From: DATARH01 sp035604035
Lineage (GTDB): Bacteria; Pseudomonadota; Alphaproteobacteria; ATCC43930; CGMCC-115725
Assembly (NCBI GenBank): GCA_035604035.1
Contig: DATNJF010000288.1
Coordinates: 1-26,354, forward strand
Reading direction: 5' to 3'
DNA length: 26,354 nt
A model generated the notes under the pieces. The model worked only from the letters and a program-made list of their open reading frames with translations, was not told the DNA's origin and ran no database searches. A program made the position numbers and the translations under genes. Shown piece by piece: positions 7,686-14,085 of the stretch (its first letter is position 1; every line of letters begins with the position of its first letter).

Positions 7686-8240
7686 ATGACCGAACTCCCG
7701 TCTCCCCGCGGACCCGTCACCCGCGCCATCCCCGATGGCGACGACCGCGAGCGGCTCGTCTGCGGCGAGTGCGGGTTCATCCTCTACGACAATCCGAAGA
7801 TCGTGGTCGGCTCGGTGGCTCGATGGGGAAACAAGATCCTGATGTGCCGGCGGGCGATCGACCCACGAAAAGGATTCTGGACGCTGCCTGCCGGATATCT
7901 CGAGATCAACGAGTCGACCCGCGCCGGCGCCGAGCGCGAGGCCTGGGAAGAGGCGCGCGCGAAAATCGCGATCGAGAGCCTCTTGGCGATCTACGACATC
8001 ACCCGCCTCTCCCAGGTTCAGCTCATCTACCGCGCCAAGCTTCTCGACCCCGCGGTGTCGGCGGGCCCTGAAAGTCTCGAGGTCGCTCTCTTCGGCTGGG
8101 ACGAAATCCCGTGGGACGACATCGCCTTCCCCTCGGTGCGCTGGGCGCTCCATCACGAGCACGAGGTCGAACAGGGCGGCGACCCGACGCCGCGCGGCAA
8201 CCCGCCGCCGGACGATCCCGCCGCCCCGCAGGGGCTATAG
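7686..8240 (+). CDS. Nudix hydrolase with partial zinc-ribbon N-terminus
   Basis: Nudix pyrophosphohydrolase, 184 residues, cleaving a nucleoside-diphosphate-linked compound (substrate unknown). The Nudix box is G70-x5-E76-x7-REAWEE (84-89), with all metal-binding acidic residues; the usual Gly after it is Arg91. Just before the domain, LVCGECGFILYDNPKIVVG matches the second half of the zinc ribbon found in Nudix_N_2-type proteins. The first CxxC expected near residues 4-8 reads PSPRG here, so the ribbon seems incomplete. The frame is open upstream into the repeat and the GST gene, but ATG at 7686 fits the family. The ribosome site is weak. The stop directly abuts that of the convergent ftsY. 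Confidence 0.9.
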   Translation: MTELPSPRGPVTRAIPDGDDRERLVCGECGFILYDNPKIVVGSVARWGNKILMCRRAIDPRKGFWTLPAGYLEINESTRAGAEREAWEEARAKIAIESLLAIYDITRLSQVQLIYRAKLLDPAVSAGPESLEVALFGWDEIPWDDIAFPSVRWALHHEHEVEQGGDPTPRGNPPPDDPAAPQGL

Positions 8241-9173
8241 CTAGCCCTCTAGTCCGACCAGCCCGCGCGCAAAGGCATAAGCCTCGAACGGGCGCAAATC
8301 CTCGGCCCCTTCGCCGATGCCGATGAGGTGGATGGGGATGCCGTATTTCTCGGCGAGCGACACCAGCACGCCGCCTTTCGCGGTGCCGTCCAGCTTGGTC
8401 ATGACGATGCCGGTGACGCCGACCACCTGGCGGAAAATCTCTGCCTGGGCATGGGCGTTCTGGCCGACCGTCGCATCCAATACGAGCAACACCGAATGCG
8501 GCGCAGCGGGGTCGAGTTTCTTGACCGAGCGCACCAGCTTCTGCAATTCGGCCATCAGATCGGCCTTGTTCTGCAACCGGCCGGCGGTGTCGATCAGCAG
8601 CACGTCTGCGCCTTCATTCTTCGCTTCGACGAACGCGTCGTAAGCGAGCCCGGCCGCGTCCGAGCCATGCGGGCGCGTGATGACGCGGCTTCCGGTGCGC
8701 TGGCCCCAGACCTGCAGCTGTTCGACCGCGGCGGCGCGAAAGGTGTCGCCGGCGACGAGCACGACCCGGCGACCCTCATCGCGGTATTGGCGCGCCAGCT
8801 TGCCGATCGTCGTCGTCTTGCCGCTGCCGTTGACCCCGACGACGAGGATGACAAACGGCTTCTTCGCCGGGTCGTAGCGCAACGGTTTCGCCACCGGCTC
8901 GATCAGCCGCGCCACCTCGGCGGCGAGCGCGGCGCGCACCTCCTCGGGCGAGACCTCCTGGTTGAAGCGGGTGCGGCGCAGCACCTCGACCACCTCCTCG
9001 GCGACCCCGACGCCCATGTCGCTGGCGATCAGCAGCTCTTCGAGTTCGTCGAGCGCGGCGTCGTCGAGCCGGCGGCGGAGGAAGATCTGGTTGATGCCCT
9101 CGGTCAGCGCCGACGAGCTTTTCGACAGCCCGGCGCGCAGCCGGGCAAACCAGCCGCGCCGCTCTTCGCTCAT
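8241..9173 (-). CDS. ftsY: signal recognition particle receptor FtsY
   Basis: SRP receptor GTPase that docks Ffh-bound ribosomes at the inner membrane. The 310 residues contain the helical N domain (about 10-95) and G domain: P-loop GVNGSGKT (113-120), the DTFRAAA insertion-box region (143-149), DTAGR (195-199) and TKLDG (259-263). It lacks the long acidic A domain of the E. coli protein, as is usual in alphaproteobacteria. ATG at 9173 is chosen because it overlaps the mtaB stop as ATGA and gives a normal N-terminus; the open frame upstream is mtaB antisense-type sequence. It is the last gene of dapF-mtaB-ftsY. Its partner ffh is at 14086. Confidence 0.97.
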   Translation of the reverse strand: MSEERRGWFARLRAGLSKSSSALTEGINQIFLRRRLDDAALDELEELLIASDMGVGVAEEVVEVLRRTRFNQEVSPEEVRAALAAEVARLIEPVAKPLRYDPAKKPFVILVVGVNGSGKTTTIGKLARQYRDEGRRVVLVAGDTFRAAAVEQLQVWGQRTGSRVITRPHGSDAAGLAYDAFVEAKNEGADVLLIDTAGRLQNKADLMAELQKLVRSVKKLDPAAPHSVLLVLDATVGQNAHAQAEIFRQVVGVTGIVMTKLDGTAKGGVLVSLAEKYGIPIHLIGIGEGAEDLRPFEAYAFARGLVGLEG

Positions 9174-10423
9174 TTGTTCACCCTGGGCGGCACTCCGACC
9201 AGCTTGCCGCCGGTGATGCCGGTGAAGCGCATCTCTCGGATGCCCGTGATCTCCGGCGGGCAAGCGACCGCGGCGTAGAACGCCGCGCGGCCGCTGCCGG
9301 GCTTTTCGATCAGCACCTCGCCGGTCGTGCCGATCCGCCGCGCCAAATCGGCTGCCGCCGCCGCCGTGCCCGCTTGTCGCAGCCGCGCCGCGCGCTCGCG
9401 CACGATTTCAGGCGCCACCGCCGGCATCCGCTCCGCCGGGGTGCCCTCGCGCGGGCTATAGGGAAAGACGTGCAGGAAGGCGATTCCGCACTCCTCGACG
9501 AGGTCGAGGCTCCGCTGGAACATCGCCTCGTCCTCGGTGGGGAAGCCGGCGATCAAATCGGCGCCGATCGCTACCTCGGGCCGCAGTGCACGGGTGCGTC
9601 GCGCGACCGTAATGGCGTCGGCGCGACGATGGCGCCGCTTCATGCGCTTCAAAATCAGATCGTCGCCGGCTTGCAGTGACAGATGCAGATGCGGCATGAG
9701 GCGCGGTTCGTCGGCGAACAGCGCCCACAGATCGTCGTCGATCTCGCTCGGATCAAGCGAGGACAGGCGCAGCCGCGCCAACTCGGGCACAGCGGCGAGG
9801 AGCTGCCGCGCCATCGCGCCAAGGCTCGGCCCATCGGGCAAACCGGCGCCATAGGCGGTAAGGTCGACCCCGGTCAGCACGATTTCGCGCGCGCCGCTTT
9901 CGACTAGCGCCCGCGCCTGGGCAATGACATCGAGCACCGGCACCGACCGGCTCGGGCCCCGCGCGTAGGGGATGATGCAAAATGTACAGCGATGGTCGCA
10001 GCCCTGCTGCACCTGGAGGTAAGCGCGGGCGCGAACCGACCCCTCACCCTCCCACGGCTTCGCCGCAGGTCCCTCCCTCTCCTCGCTCGCGGGGAGGGGG
10101 TTGGGGTGAGAGGCAAATGTCCTGTAGCTCTCCGCCTTAAGTTTCGCCGTGTTGTCGAGCACCAGATCGACTTCCGCCATCGCCACGTAACGAGCCGGGG
10201 ACAAGGTCGCGGCGCAGCCGGTGACGATGATCCGCGCGGCGGGATTTTCGCGGCGGGCGCGGCGGATCGCCTGGCGCGCCTGACGCTCGGCCTCGGCGGT
10301 GACCGCGCAGGTGTTGACGATGATGGTGTCGGTGAGCCCGGCCTCGCCGGCGGCGTGGCGGATGATGTCGCTCTCGAAGGCGTTGAGCCGGCAGCCGAAG
10401 GTGACGATCTCGGGCGCGGCCAT
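9170..10423 (-). CDS. mtaB: tRNA N6-threonylcarbamoyladenosine(37) C2-methylthiotransferase MtaB
   Basis: Radical SAM methylthiotransferase converting t6A37 to ms2t6A37 in ANN-decoding tRNAs. The UPF0004 domain has cluster cysteines Cys11 (TFGCRLN), Cys39 (VNTCAVT) and Cys70 (VTGCAA). The radical SAM motif is CDHRCTFC (Cys142, 146, 149), and a TRAM-like C-terminus follows. The TFGCRLNAFES start is typical of MtaB rather than MiaB. Between the two domains, residues about 104-128 are encoded by an in-frame palindromic repeat (10041-10112) and read HPNPLPASEEREGPAAKPWE, foreign to the family. ATG at 10423 lies 2 bases after the dapF stop. All catalytic cysteines remain, so the gene is probably functional. 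Confidence 0.93.
   Translation of the reverse strand: MAAPEIVTFGCRLNAFESDIIRHAAGEAGLTDTIIVNTCAVTAEAERQARQAIRRARRENPAARIIVTGCAATLSPARYVAMAEVDLVLDNTAKLKAESYRTFASHPNPLPASEEREGPAAKPWEGEGSVRARAYLQVQQGCDHRCTFCIIPYARGPSRSVPVLDVIAQARALVESGAREIVLTGVDLTAYGAGLPDGPSLGAMARQLLAAVPELARLRLSSLDPSEIDDDLWALFADEPRLMPHLHLSLQAGDDLILKRMKRRHRRADAITVARRTRALRPEVAIGADLIAGFPTEDEAMFQRSLDLVEECGIAFLHVFPYSPREGTPAERMPAVAPEIVRERAARLRQAGTAAAAADLARRIGTTGEVLIEKPGSGRAAFYAAVACPPEITGIREMRFTGITGGKLVGVPPRVNK
10041..10112. repeat. palindromic repeat inside mtaB, CCCTCACCC type
   Basis: The plus strand reads CCCTCACCCTCCCACGG at the left end and GGGGAGGGGGTTGGGGTGAG at the right end, with CCCTCCCTCTCC / GGGGAGGG as an inner inverted pair. 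The segment is about 72 bases, a multiple of three, and keeps the mtaB frame open on the minus strand. The sequence type is a dispersed repeat often found between genes; here it lies between two protein domains. Confidence 0.75.
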
Positions 10424-10425
10424 CC

Positions 10426-11271
10426 TCAGCCCCCGAGCAATGCCGCGTCGAATGTACCGTCGTAGGGCAGTGCCACCGGGCCGGTCATCAGCACGTGCCC
10501 GTCGCCGCGCCATTCGATCTCGAGGCTGCCGCCGTCGACGACGACGGTGGTGCGCCGCCCGGTAAGACCGCGCCGGCACGCCCCAACCAGCGCCGCGCAG
10601 GCGCCGCTGCCGCAAGCCAGGGTGAGGCCGGCGCCGCGCTCCCAGACGCGCAAGCGGATCGCGCCGTCGCTCCGCACCGTCGCCACGCCGATATTAGCGC
10701 GCTCGGGAAACAGCTTGTCGCGCTCCAGCGCCGCACCGAGCCTGCGAAGATCTTCGGTCTCGATCCCCTCGACGTCGGCGACGAAAAAGGTCGCGTGCGG
10801 GTTGCCCATGCTGGTGCAAACGGGCTCCGACAAGGGGCCGAGCACGAGGTCGACGTGCAGCGTGTCCATCTCGCGCGCCAGCGGGATGTCGCGCCAGCCG
10901 GTCTTGGCCTCCCCCATATCGACCGTAACGTGGCCGTCGCTCAGTATCTCGCCGTCGAGCAGCCCGGCCACTGTCTCGATGCGCAGTGACCTAACTCCGG
11001 TCTCCGCGGCGATCAACGCAGCGATGCAGCGGGTGCCATTGCCACAAGCCTCCGCCTCGCCGCCGTCGGGATTGAAGATGCGCAAAAAGACCTGCGCGCG
11101 CGGGTCGCGCGCCGGTTCGAGCAGCAGCAGCTGGTCGCAGCCGATCCCAGTGCGGCGGTCGGCGAGCACACGAGCGCCCGCGGCGTCGATCCGCACCGGG
11201 TCGCGGCGTTGGTCGAGCACGACGAAATCGTTGCCGAGCCCGTGCATCTTGCGAAACGGAATACGCGTCAT
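10426..11271 (-). CDS. dapF: diaminopimelate epimerase
   Basis: Converts LL- to meso-diaminopimelate, the last step before its use in peptidoglycan or lysine synthesis; PLP-independent two-base mechanism. The 281 residues include KMHGLGNDFVVLD (8-20), EACGNGTRC with catalytic Cys76, and TLACGSGACA with catalytic Cys220. Both cysteines are present and length is normal. The start at 11271 gives MTRIPFRKMHGLGNDF. A promoter-like TGGACA/TATAAG pair with an 18-base spacer ends six bases before the ATG, so transcripts may be nearly leaderless. It leads the dapF-mtaB-ftsY cluster. Confidence 0.97.
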   Translation of the reverse strand: MTRIPFRKMHGLGNDFVVLDQRRDPVRIDAAGARVLADRRTGIGCDQLLLLEPARDPRAQVFLRIFNPDGGEAEACGNGTRCIAALIAAETGVRSLRIETVAGLLDGEILSDGHVTVDMGEAKTGWRDIPLAREMDTLHVDLVLGPLSEPVCTSMGNPHATFFVADVEGIETEDLRRLGAALERDKLFPERANIGVATVRSDGAIRLRVWERGAGLTLACGSGACAALVGACRRGLTGRRTTVVVDGGSLEIEWRGDGHVLMTGPVALPYDGTFDAALLGG

Positions 11272-11277
11272 CTCGCG

Positions 11278-11307
11278 CTTATATGGCGGCGCGGCAGGCC
11301 CTGTCCA
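11278..11307 (-). promoter_or_regulatory. candidate sigma-70 promoter for dapF-mtaB-ftsY
   Basis: On the minus strand a -35-like TGGACA (11302-11307) and a -10-like TATAAG (11278-11283) are 18 bases apart, each one mismatch from consensus. The -10 ends 6 bases before the dapF ATG, so the start of transcription would fall at or next to the start codon. No convincing Shine-Dalgarno sequence lies between. Prediction from sequence only. Confidence 0.4.
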
Positions 11308-11327
11308 ACGCGCTGCTGCTGCTTACC

Positions 11328-11792
11328 TCATCCCCGAGCACGGTGATGCGTGCTGCTGACACGCGTGGTGTGGCTCGCCCCCGCGTGCTTGGCATGGCTC
11401 GGCGGTCCACCACGCCCGGCGATGTGGGTGCGCGTGTGATCGCGCGCCGCCACCGGATGACGGCCGCCCCGCATATGCGCGGCGAGGTGCATGCGGCCAT
11501 GGCCGGTTGCGACATGTCGGCCTCGCGGCACCGGGGACGTCGTGACGGTGTCGAGCTGGCGCGGCGCGGTGGCCGGGTTCGGATAGAGATCGACCCGGCG
11601 CGATTCGGCCGGGCCGCCCATCATCGGGCCGGCTTCGTTGCTGAAATAATTCGGCACCGACGCCGGAACGCGGAAGTTTTTCGAGCCGTTGCCGGTTTCG
11701 GCCAGCGCTGGCCCGACAAGAAGGACCACCACGATCAGCCAAAGAGCGATGGGCCCAAGAGCGCTCTGGACCGCCCGCGTAGCGCTGTGCAT
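11328..11792 (-). CDS. hypothetical exported protein, His/Arg-rich tail
   Basis: Not recognised as a known family. The 154-residue product starts with a classical Sec signal: positive residues, a hydrophobic core (ALWLIVVVLLVGPALA) and a probable signal-peptidase cleavage after PALA (about residue 31). The mature part begins ETGNGSKNFRVPASVPNYF and is Pro/Asn/Gly-rich. From about residue 90 it becomes rich in His and Arg (HVATGHGRMHLAAHMRGGRH and similar), with no Cys. The ribosome site is weak. It sits upstream of dapF on the same strand but probably outside that operon. The signal peptide is the main support; the tail could be out-of-frame GC-rich noise after a frameshift. Confidence 0.5.
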   Translation of the reverse strand: MHSATRAVQSALGPIALWLIVVVLLVGPALAETGNGSKNFRVPASVPNYFSNEAGPMMGGPAESRRVDLYPNPATAPRQLDTVTTSPVPRGRHVATGHGRMHLAAHMRGGRHPVAARDHTRTHIAGRGGPPSHAKHAGASHTTRVSSTHHRARG

Positions 11793-11858
11793 CAGGCTCT
11801 GTAGCGTAAGAACGGCGAAAAGGGGAGCAAAACCGGTTCGCCCGCCGCGCCGCTCAAC

Positions 11859-12497
11859 CTAACGCCGACGCGCCTGCCACTCCGCGAACGTCATGCGATC
11901 CATCAGGAACAGATCGCTGGTGCGCGCGTACCAGCCACGGCCGTGCATGCGGCCGATAAGCCCGATCTTGTCGGTTTTGACGTAGAGCTTTTCCATATCC
12001 ATCAAATCGTCGCGAATATGGATGTGGATGACTCGGCCGACCTCCATCGTCGAATTGCCGCCGAGGCTCAACCCGGTGATGCGCTTGCACTCGAAGCTCA
12101 CCGGCGATTCAGCGATGCGCGGCGGCTTGACCCCAACCGACGGCACGGGAGTGAGCTTGGCGGGCTCGAGCTCGCCGATCTCGGTGGGGAAATCGACCGC
12201 GCAGATGTTCATCCGCTCGGCCAGCGCCTCGTCGACCAGGTTGACGACGAACTCGCCGGTGTCGCGGATGTTCTGCTCGGTGTCCTTGTAGCCGCCGCCT
12301 TCAGGGCCGGCGCCGTTGATGCCGAGCACCACGACCGGCGGGTCGGAGCTCATCGCGTTGAAGAAGCTGAACGGCGCGGCATTGACGTTGCCCTTGAGGT
12401 CGACCGTCGTCGCCAGCGCGATCGGCCGCGGCACCACGGTGCTGATGAGGAGCTTGTAGCCGTCCTGCGTCGGCATCTTGCCGAGGTCGAAATGCAT
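11859..12497 (-). CDS. flavin reductase-like, FMN-binding domain protein
   Basis: Flavoredoxin/flavin reductase-like protein (DIM6/NTAB-type split barrel) that probably binds FMN; 212 residues. VVPRPIALATTVD, NAAPFSFFNAMSSDPP and the GEFVVNLVDE segment are the usual FMN-site strands of this family, and SFECKRI and GRVIHIHI match the later barrel strands. Such proteins reduce flavin for a partner oxygenase or act as small oxidoreductases. ATG at 12497 is chosen because GGAGA precedes it and MHFDLGK is a plausible start. The open frame upstream to 12659 runs through intergenic sequence. No obvious operon partner, although two LLM flavin enzymes are encoded about 8 kb away. Confidence 0.88.
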   Translation of the reverse strand: MHFDLGKMPTQDGYKLLISTVVPRPIALATTVDLKGNVNAAPFSFFNAMSSDPPVVVLGINGAGPEGGGYKDTEQNIRDTGEFVVNLVDEALAERMNICAVDFPTEIGELEPAKLTPVPSVGVKPPRIAESPVSFECKRITGLSLGGNSTMEVGRVIHIHIRDDLMDMEKLYVKTDKIGLIGRMHGRGWYARTSDLFLMDRMTFAEWQARRR

Positions 12498-12639
12498 GGG
12501 CTGGGTCTCCGCTCTTTCCGCGACGGTCAGATATAGCGGGAATTTGTTCTCCGGGCACCCGCCCTGCCGATCGTGCCCGATTTCGCCCTGGGATGAATAT
12601 TGCCGCTCACGGATCGTTGTAAAAATCACCGGCTGTAAA

Positions 12640-12660
12640 ATTGCCAGCAGGCCGGGCAAT
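12640..12660. promoter_or_regulatory. short inverted repeat upstream of small secreted protein gene
   Basis: ATTGCC (12640-12645) and GGCAAT (12655-12660) form a 6-base inverted repeat with a 9-base centre, 41 bases before the ATG at 12701. Two TGTAAAA copies lie just upstream (about 12618 and 12634). This could be an operator or a hairpin in the leader of the small gene. Weak evidence. Confidence 0.25.
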
Positions 12661-12700
12661 CGAGAGTGGTATCGTTATCGTTCCCCTCGGGAGGAAGAAA

Positions 12701-12967
12701 ATGAAATTCCGGCCAATAATGAGCCTGTCCGCGGCGGCTATGGCGGTATTGTTGCTGACGGCGGCTGGCGCGTTTGCCGAAAATGCCACCACCCCCAATT
12801 CGTGCCCCGCCGGCCAAGTCTTGGTGGCCGGCAAGTGCACGATCCCAAATTCGATCAACTACAATTCGAGCAAGTCGAACACCGGCAACATCGCCCCGAG
12901 CCCCACCGCGCCGTGCCCAGCCGGTCAGGTCATGGTGGCCGGCAAGTGCACCGCCCAGCACAACTAG
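12701..12967 (+). CDS. small secreted protein with duplicated CPAGQVxVAGKCT motif
   Basis: An 88-residue product with a strong signal peptide (MKFRPIMSLSAAAMAVLLL, then TAAGAFAEN, likely cleavage after AFA near residue 26) and a very good ribosome site, GGGAGGAAG, 4 bases before the ATG. The mature part of about 62 residues contains two copies of CPAGQVLVAGKCT / CPAGQVMVAGKCT, joined by an Asn/Ser-rich linker, and ends AQHN. The four cysteines probably form disulfides in the periplasm or outside the cell. I do not recognise a family and no function can be inferred. The frame could begin at 12641, but this ATG is clearly favoured. No co-oriented neighbour. Confidence 0.8.
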   Translation: MKFRPIMSLSAAAMAVLLLTAAGAFAENATTPNSCPAGQVLVAGKCTIPNSINYNSSKSNTGNIAPSPTAPCPAGQVMVAGKCTAQHN

Positions 12968-12985
12968 GCGGGTAGCGGGTAGCGC

Positions 12986-13066
12986 GTGGGGCGGAAGAGC
13001 GAAGCGTATTCCGCCGATGGCGTGGGACGGCGATTTGGCGGAAGGCGCTGCGCTTTTCCGCCCTAC
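12986..13066. repeat. imperfect palindromic repeat, GGGCGGAAAAGCG type
   Basis: The outer arms GTGGGGCGGAAGAGCGAAG (from 12986) and GCGCTTTTCCGCCCTAC (ending 13066) are inverted copies, about 18 of 21 bases matching. The inner arms TATTCCGCC and GGCGGAAGG also pair. The element lies between the small secreted protein gene and the convergent XRE regulator gene and contains the latter's stop codon (13063-13065). RNA from either side would form a long hairpin here, so it may help end transcription. Confidence 0.75.
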
Positions 13067-13869
13067 ACGGCACCCGCGGCCTCGATCAGAATCGTCAGCT
13101 TGAAATCGGTGTGGCCGGCGAGTTCGAAGGTCACCTGCTCGTAGCGCAGGAACCCGTCCGTCGGGTGGTTGAAGGTGCGTTCGCCGCCCTCGCGGCCGAG
13201 GACGCCGTGCTGTTCCCACATCCGCGCGAACTCCGCGCTGTCGCGGCTAAGCTCGTCGATCAGCAGGCGTAGCGCGCGATCGTCGAGATGCGAGGCATAA
13301 TGCGCGCGGAACTCCGCGGTGACCCGGCGCGCGCGATGCTCCCAATCGCAAATCAGCGAGCGAGCGCCCGGCTCGAGGAAGATGAAGCGCAGCAGGTTTC
13401 GCTCGCCATTGCCCTTTGCGGGCCGGTCGAGCCAACCGGTGAACAGCCGCTCGGCCGCCGCATTCCAGCCCCGCGCCTCCCAGTTGCGGTCGAGGATGTA
13501 GGCGGGCGCCGCGATCGCCCCGACGCAAGCGAGCACCGCCGCCGGCAGCTCGTTGTCGTCGCTGTCGCCGGGGCTGGGGTCGCGCTTGCCGGCCAGCTCG
13601 AAGAGATAAGTCCGCTGCGCCCGGTCGAGCCGCAAGGTGCCGGCGAGCCGTGCCAGCGCGTGCGGCGACACCGAGACGTCGCGCCCCTGCTCGATCCAGG
13701 TGTACCAGGTGGTGCTGAGCCCGGCGAGCTGCGCCACCTCCTCGCGCCTGAGGCCGGGCGTGCGCCGCCGCGCCGCGATCATCCCTGCCTCAGGCGCCAT
13801 CCGCTCGCGCTGTGCGCGGATGAAATCGCCCAATTCGCGCCGTCGCGCGGGTATTTGCGCTTCGAACAT
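13063..13869 (-). CDS. XRE-family transcriptional regulator with MmyB-like ligand-binding domain
   Basis: DNA-binding regulator, 268 residues. The N-terminal helix-turn-helix (about residues 10-80) has RRTPGLRREEVAQLAGLS, then TWYTWIEQGRDVSVS and LARLAGTLRLD. The C-terminal domain (about 105-268) matches the MmyB-type PAS-like ligand domain: APAYILDRNWEARGWNAAAE, NLLRFIFLEP, then a TFNHPTDGFLRYEQVTF stretch. Such regulators usually control a nearby oxidoreductase gene. TATAAA lies 7 bases before the ATG at 13869 with no clear ribosome site, so the mRNA may be leaderless. The stop codon is inside a palindromic repeat. The target is not evident; the nearest flavin enzyme gene is at 11859. Confidence 0.92.
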   Translation of the reverse strand: MFEAQIPARRRELGDFIRAQRERMAPEAGMIAARRRTPGLRREEVAQLAGLSTTWYTWIEQGRDVSVSPHALARLAGTLRLDRAQRTYLFELAGKRDPSPGDSDDNELPAAVLACVGAIAAPAYILDRNWEARGWNAAAERLFTGWLDRPAKGNGERNLLRFIFLEPGARSLICDWEHRARRVTAEFRAHYASHLDDRALRLLIDELSRDSAEFARMWEQHGVLGREGGERTFNHPTDGFLRYEQVTFELAGHTDFKLTILIEAAGAV

Positions 13870-13872
13870 GGT

Positions 13873-13932
13873 GCCATTTATACCAGGATGATTGGCCTCT
13901 TAAACGGGTATGATCGGACGACTATAAATGCC
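13873..13932. promoter_or_regulatory. inverted GCCATTTATA / TATAAATGCC pair, candidate autoregulatory operator
   Basis: GCCATTTATA (13873-13882) and TATAAATGCC (13923-13932) are inverted, 9 of 10 matching, 40 bases apart. The first covers the -10-like TATAAA of the XRE regulator gene; the second could be a -10 for plus-strand transcription. AT-rich sites of this kind stand out in this GC-rich window and fit operator half-sites for the adjacent regulator. Inference from sequence only. Confidence 0.35.
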
Positions 13933-13948
13933 GGTCATGCACGCGCAA

Positions 13949-13977
13949 TTGACAGCCGCCGGCCCGAGGGCTAGCGT
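13949..13977 (+). promoter_or_regulatory. candidate promoter for the ffh operon
   Basis: A perfect TTGACA (13949-13954) is followed, after exactly 17 bases, by TAGCGT (13972-13977), a moderate -10. Transcription from here would give a leader of about 100 bases before the ffh ATG at 14086. No other good -35 was seen in the gap. Confidence 0.4.
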
Positions 13978-13987
13978 CCGCCCGCGC

Positions 13988-14038
13988 TTCCGACAGAACC
14001 GTCGGAACCCTCCCGTGATCGGGAGGCGGCTGGTCCGC
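13988..14038 (+). promoter_or_regulatory. tandem hairpins in the ffh leader
   Basis: Two perfect 7-base stems lie in tandem: TTCCGAC (13988-13994) with GTCGGAA (14001-14007), and CCTCCCG (14009-14015) with CGGGAGG (14020-14026) closing a TGAT loop. A possible third short stem GCGG/CCGC follows (14026-14038). There is no T tract, so this is not a simple intrinsic terminator. It begins about 11 bases downstream of the predicted -10 and may be a structured 5' leader. Confidence 0.4.
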
Positions 14039-14085
14039 GAGTTTCGCGCACCGGCTTGTTTCGCGTCGCAGGCGCGGGAATAGGC

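Noticed and set aside
8328..9278. A 316-codon open frame antisense to ftsY
   Set aside because: Shadow of ftsY; composition typical of GC-rich antisense translation.
14009..14026. Hairpin before ffh as an intrinsic terminator or SRP RNA
   Set aside because: No T tract follows, and the GGAAG-tetraloop motif of SRP RNA is absent.
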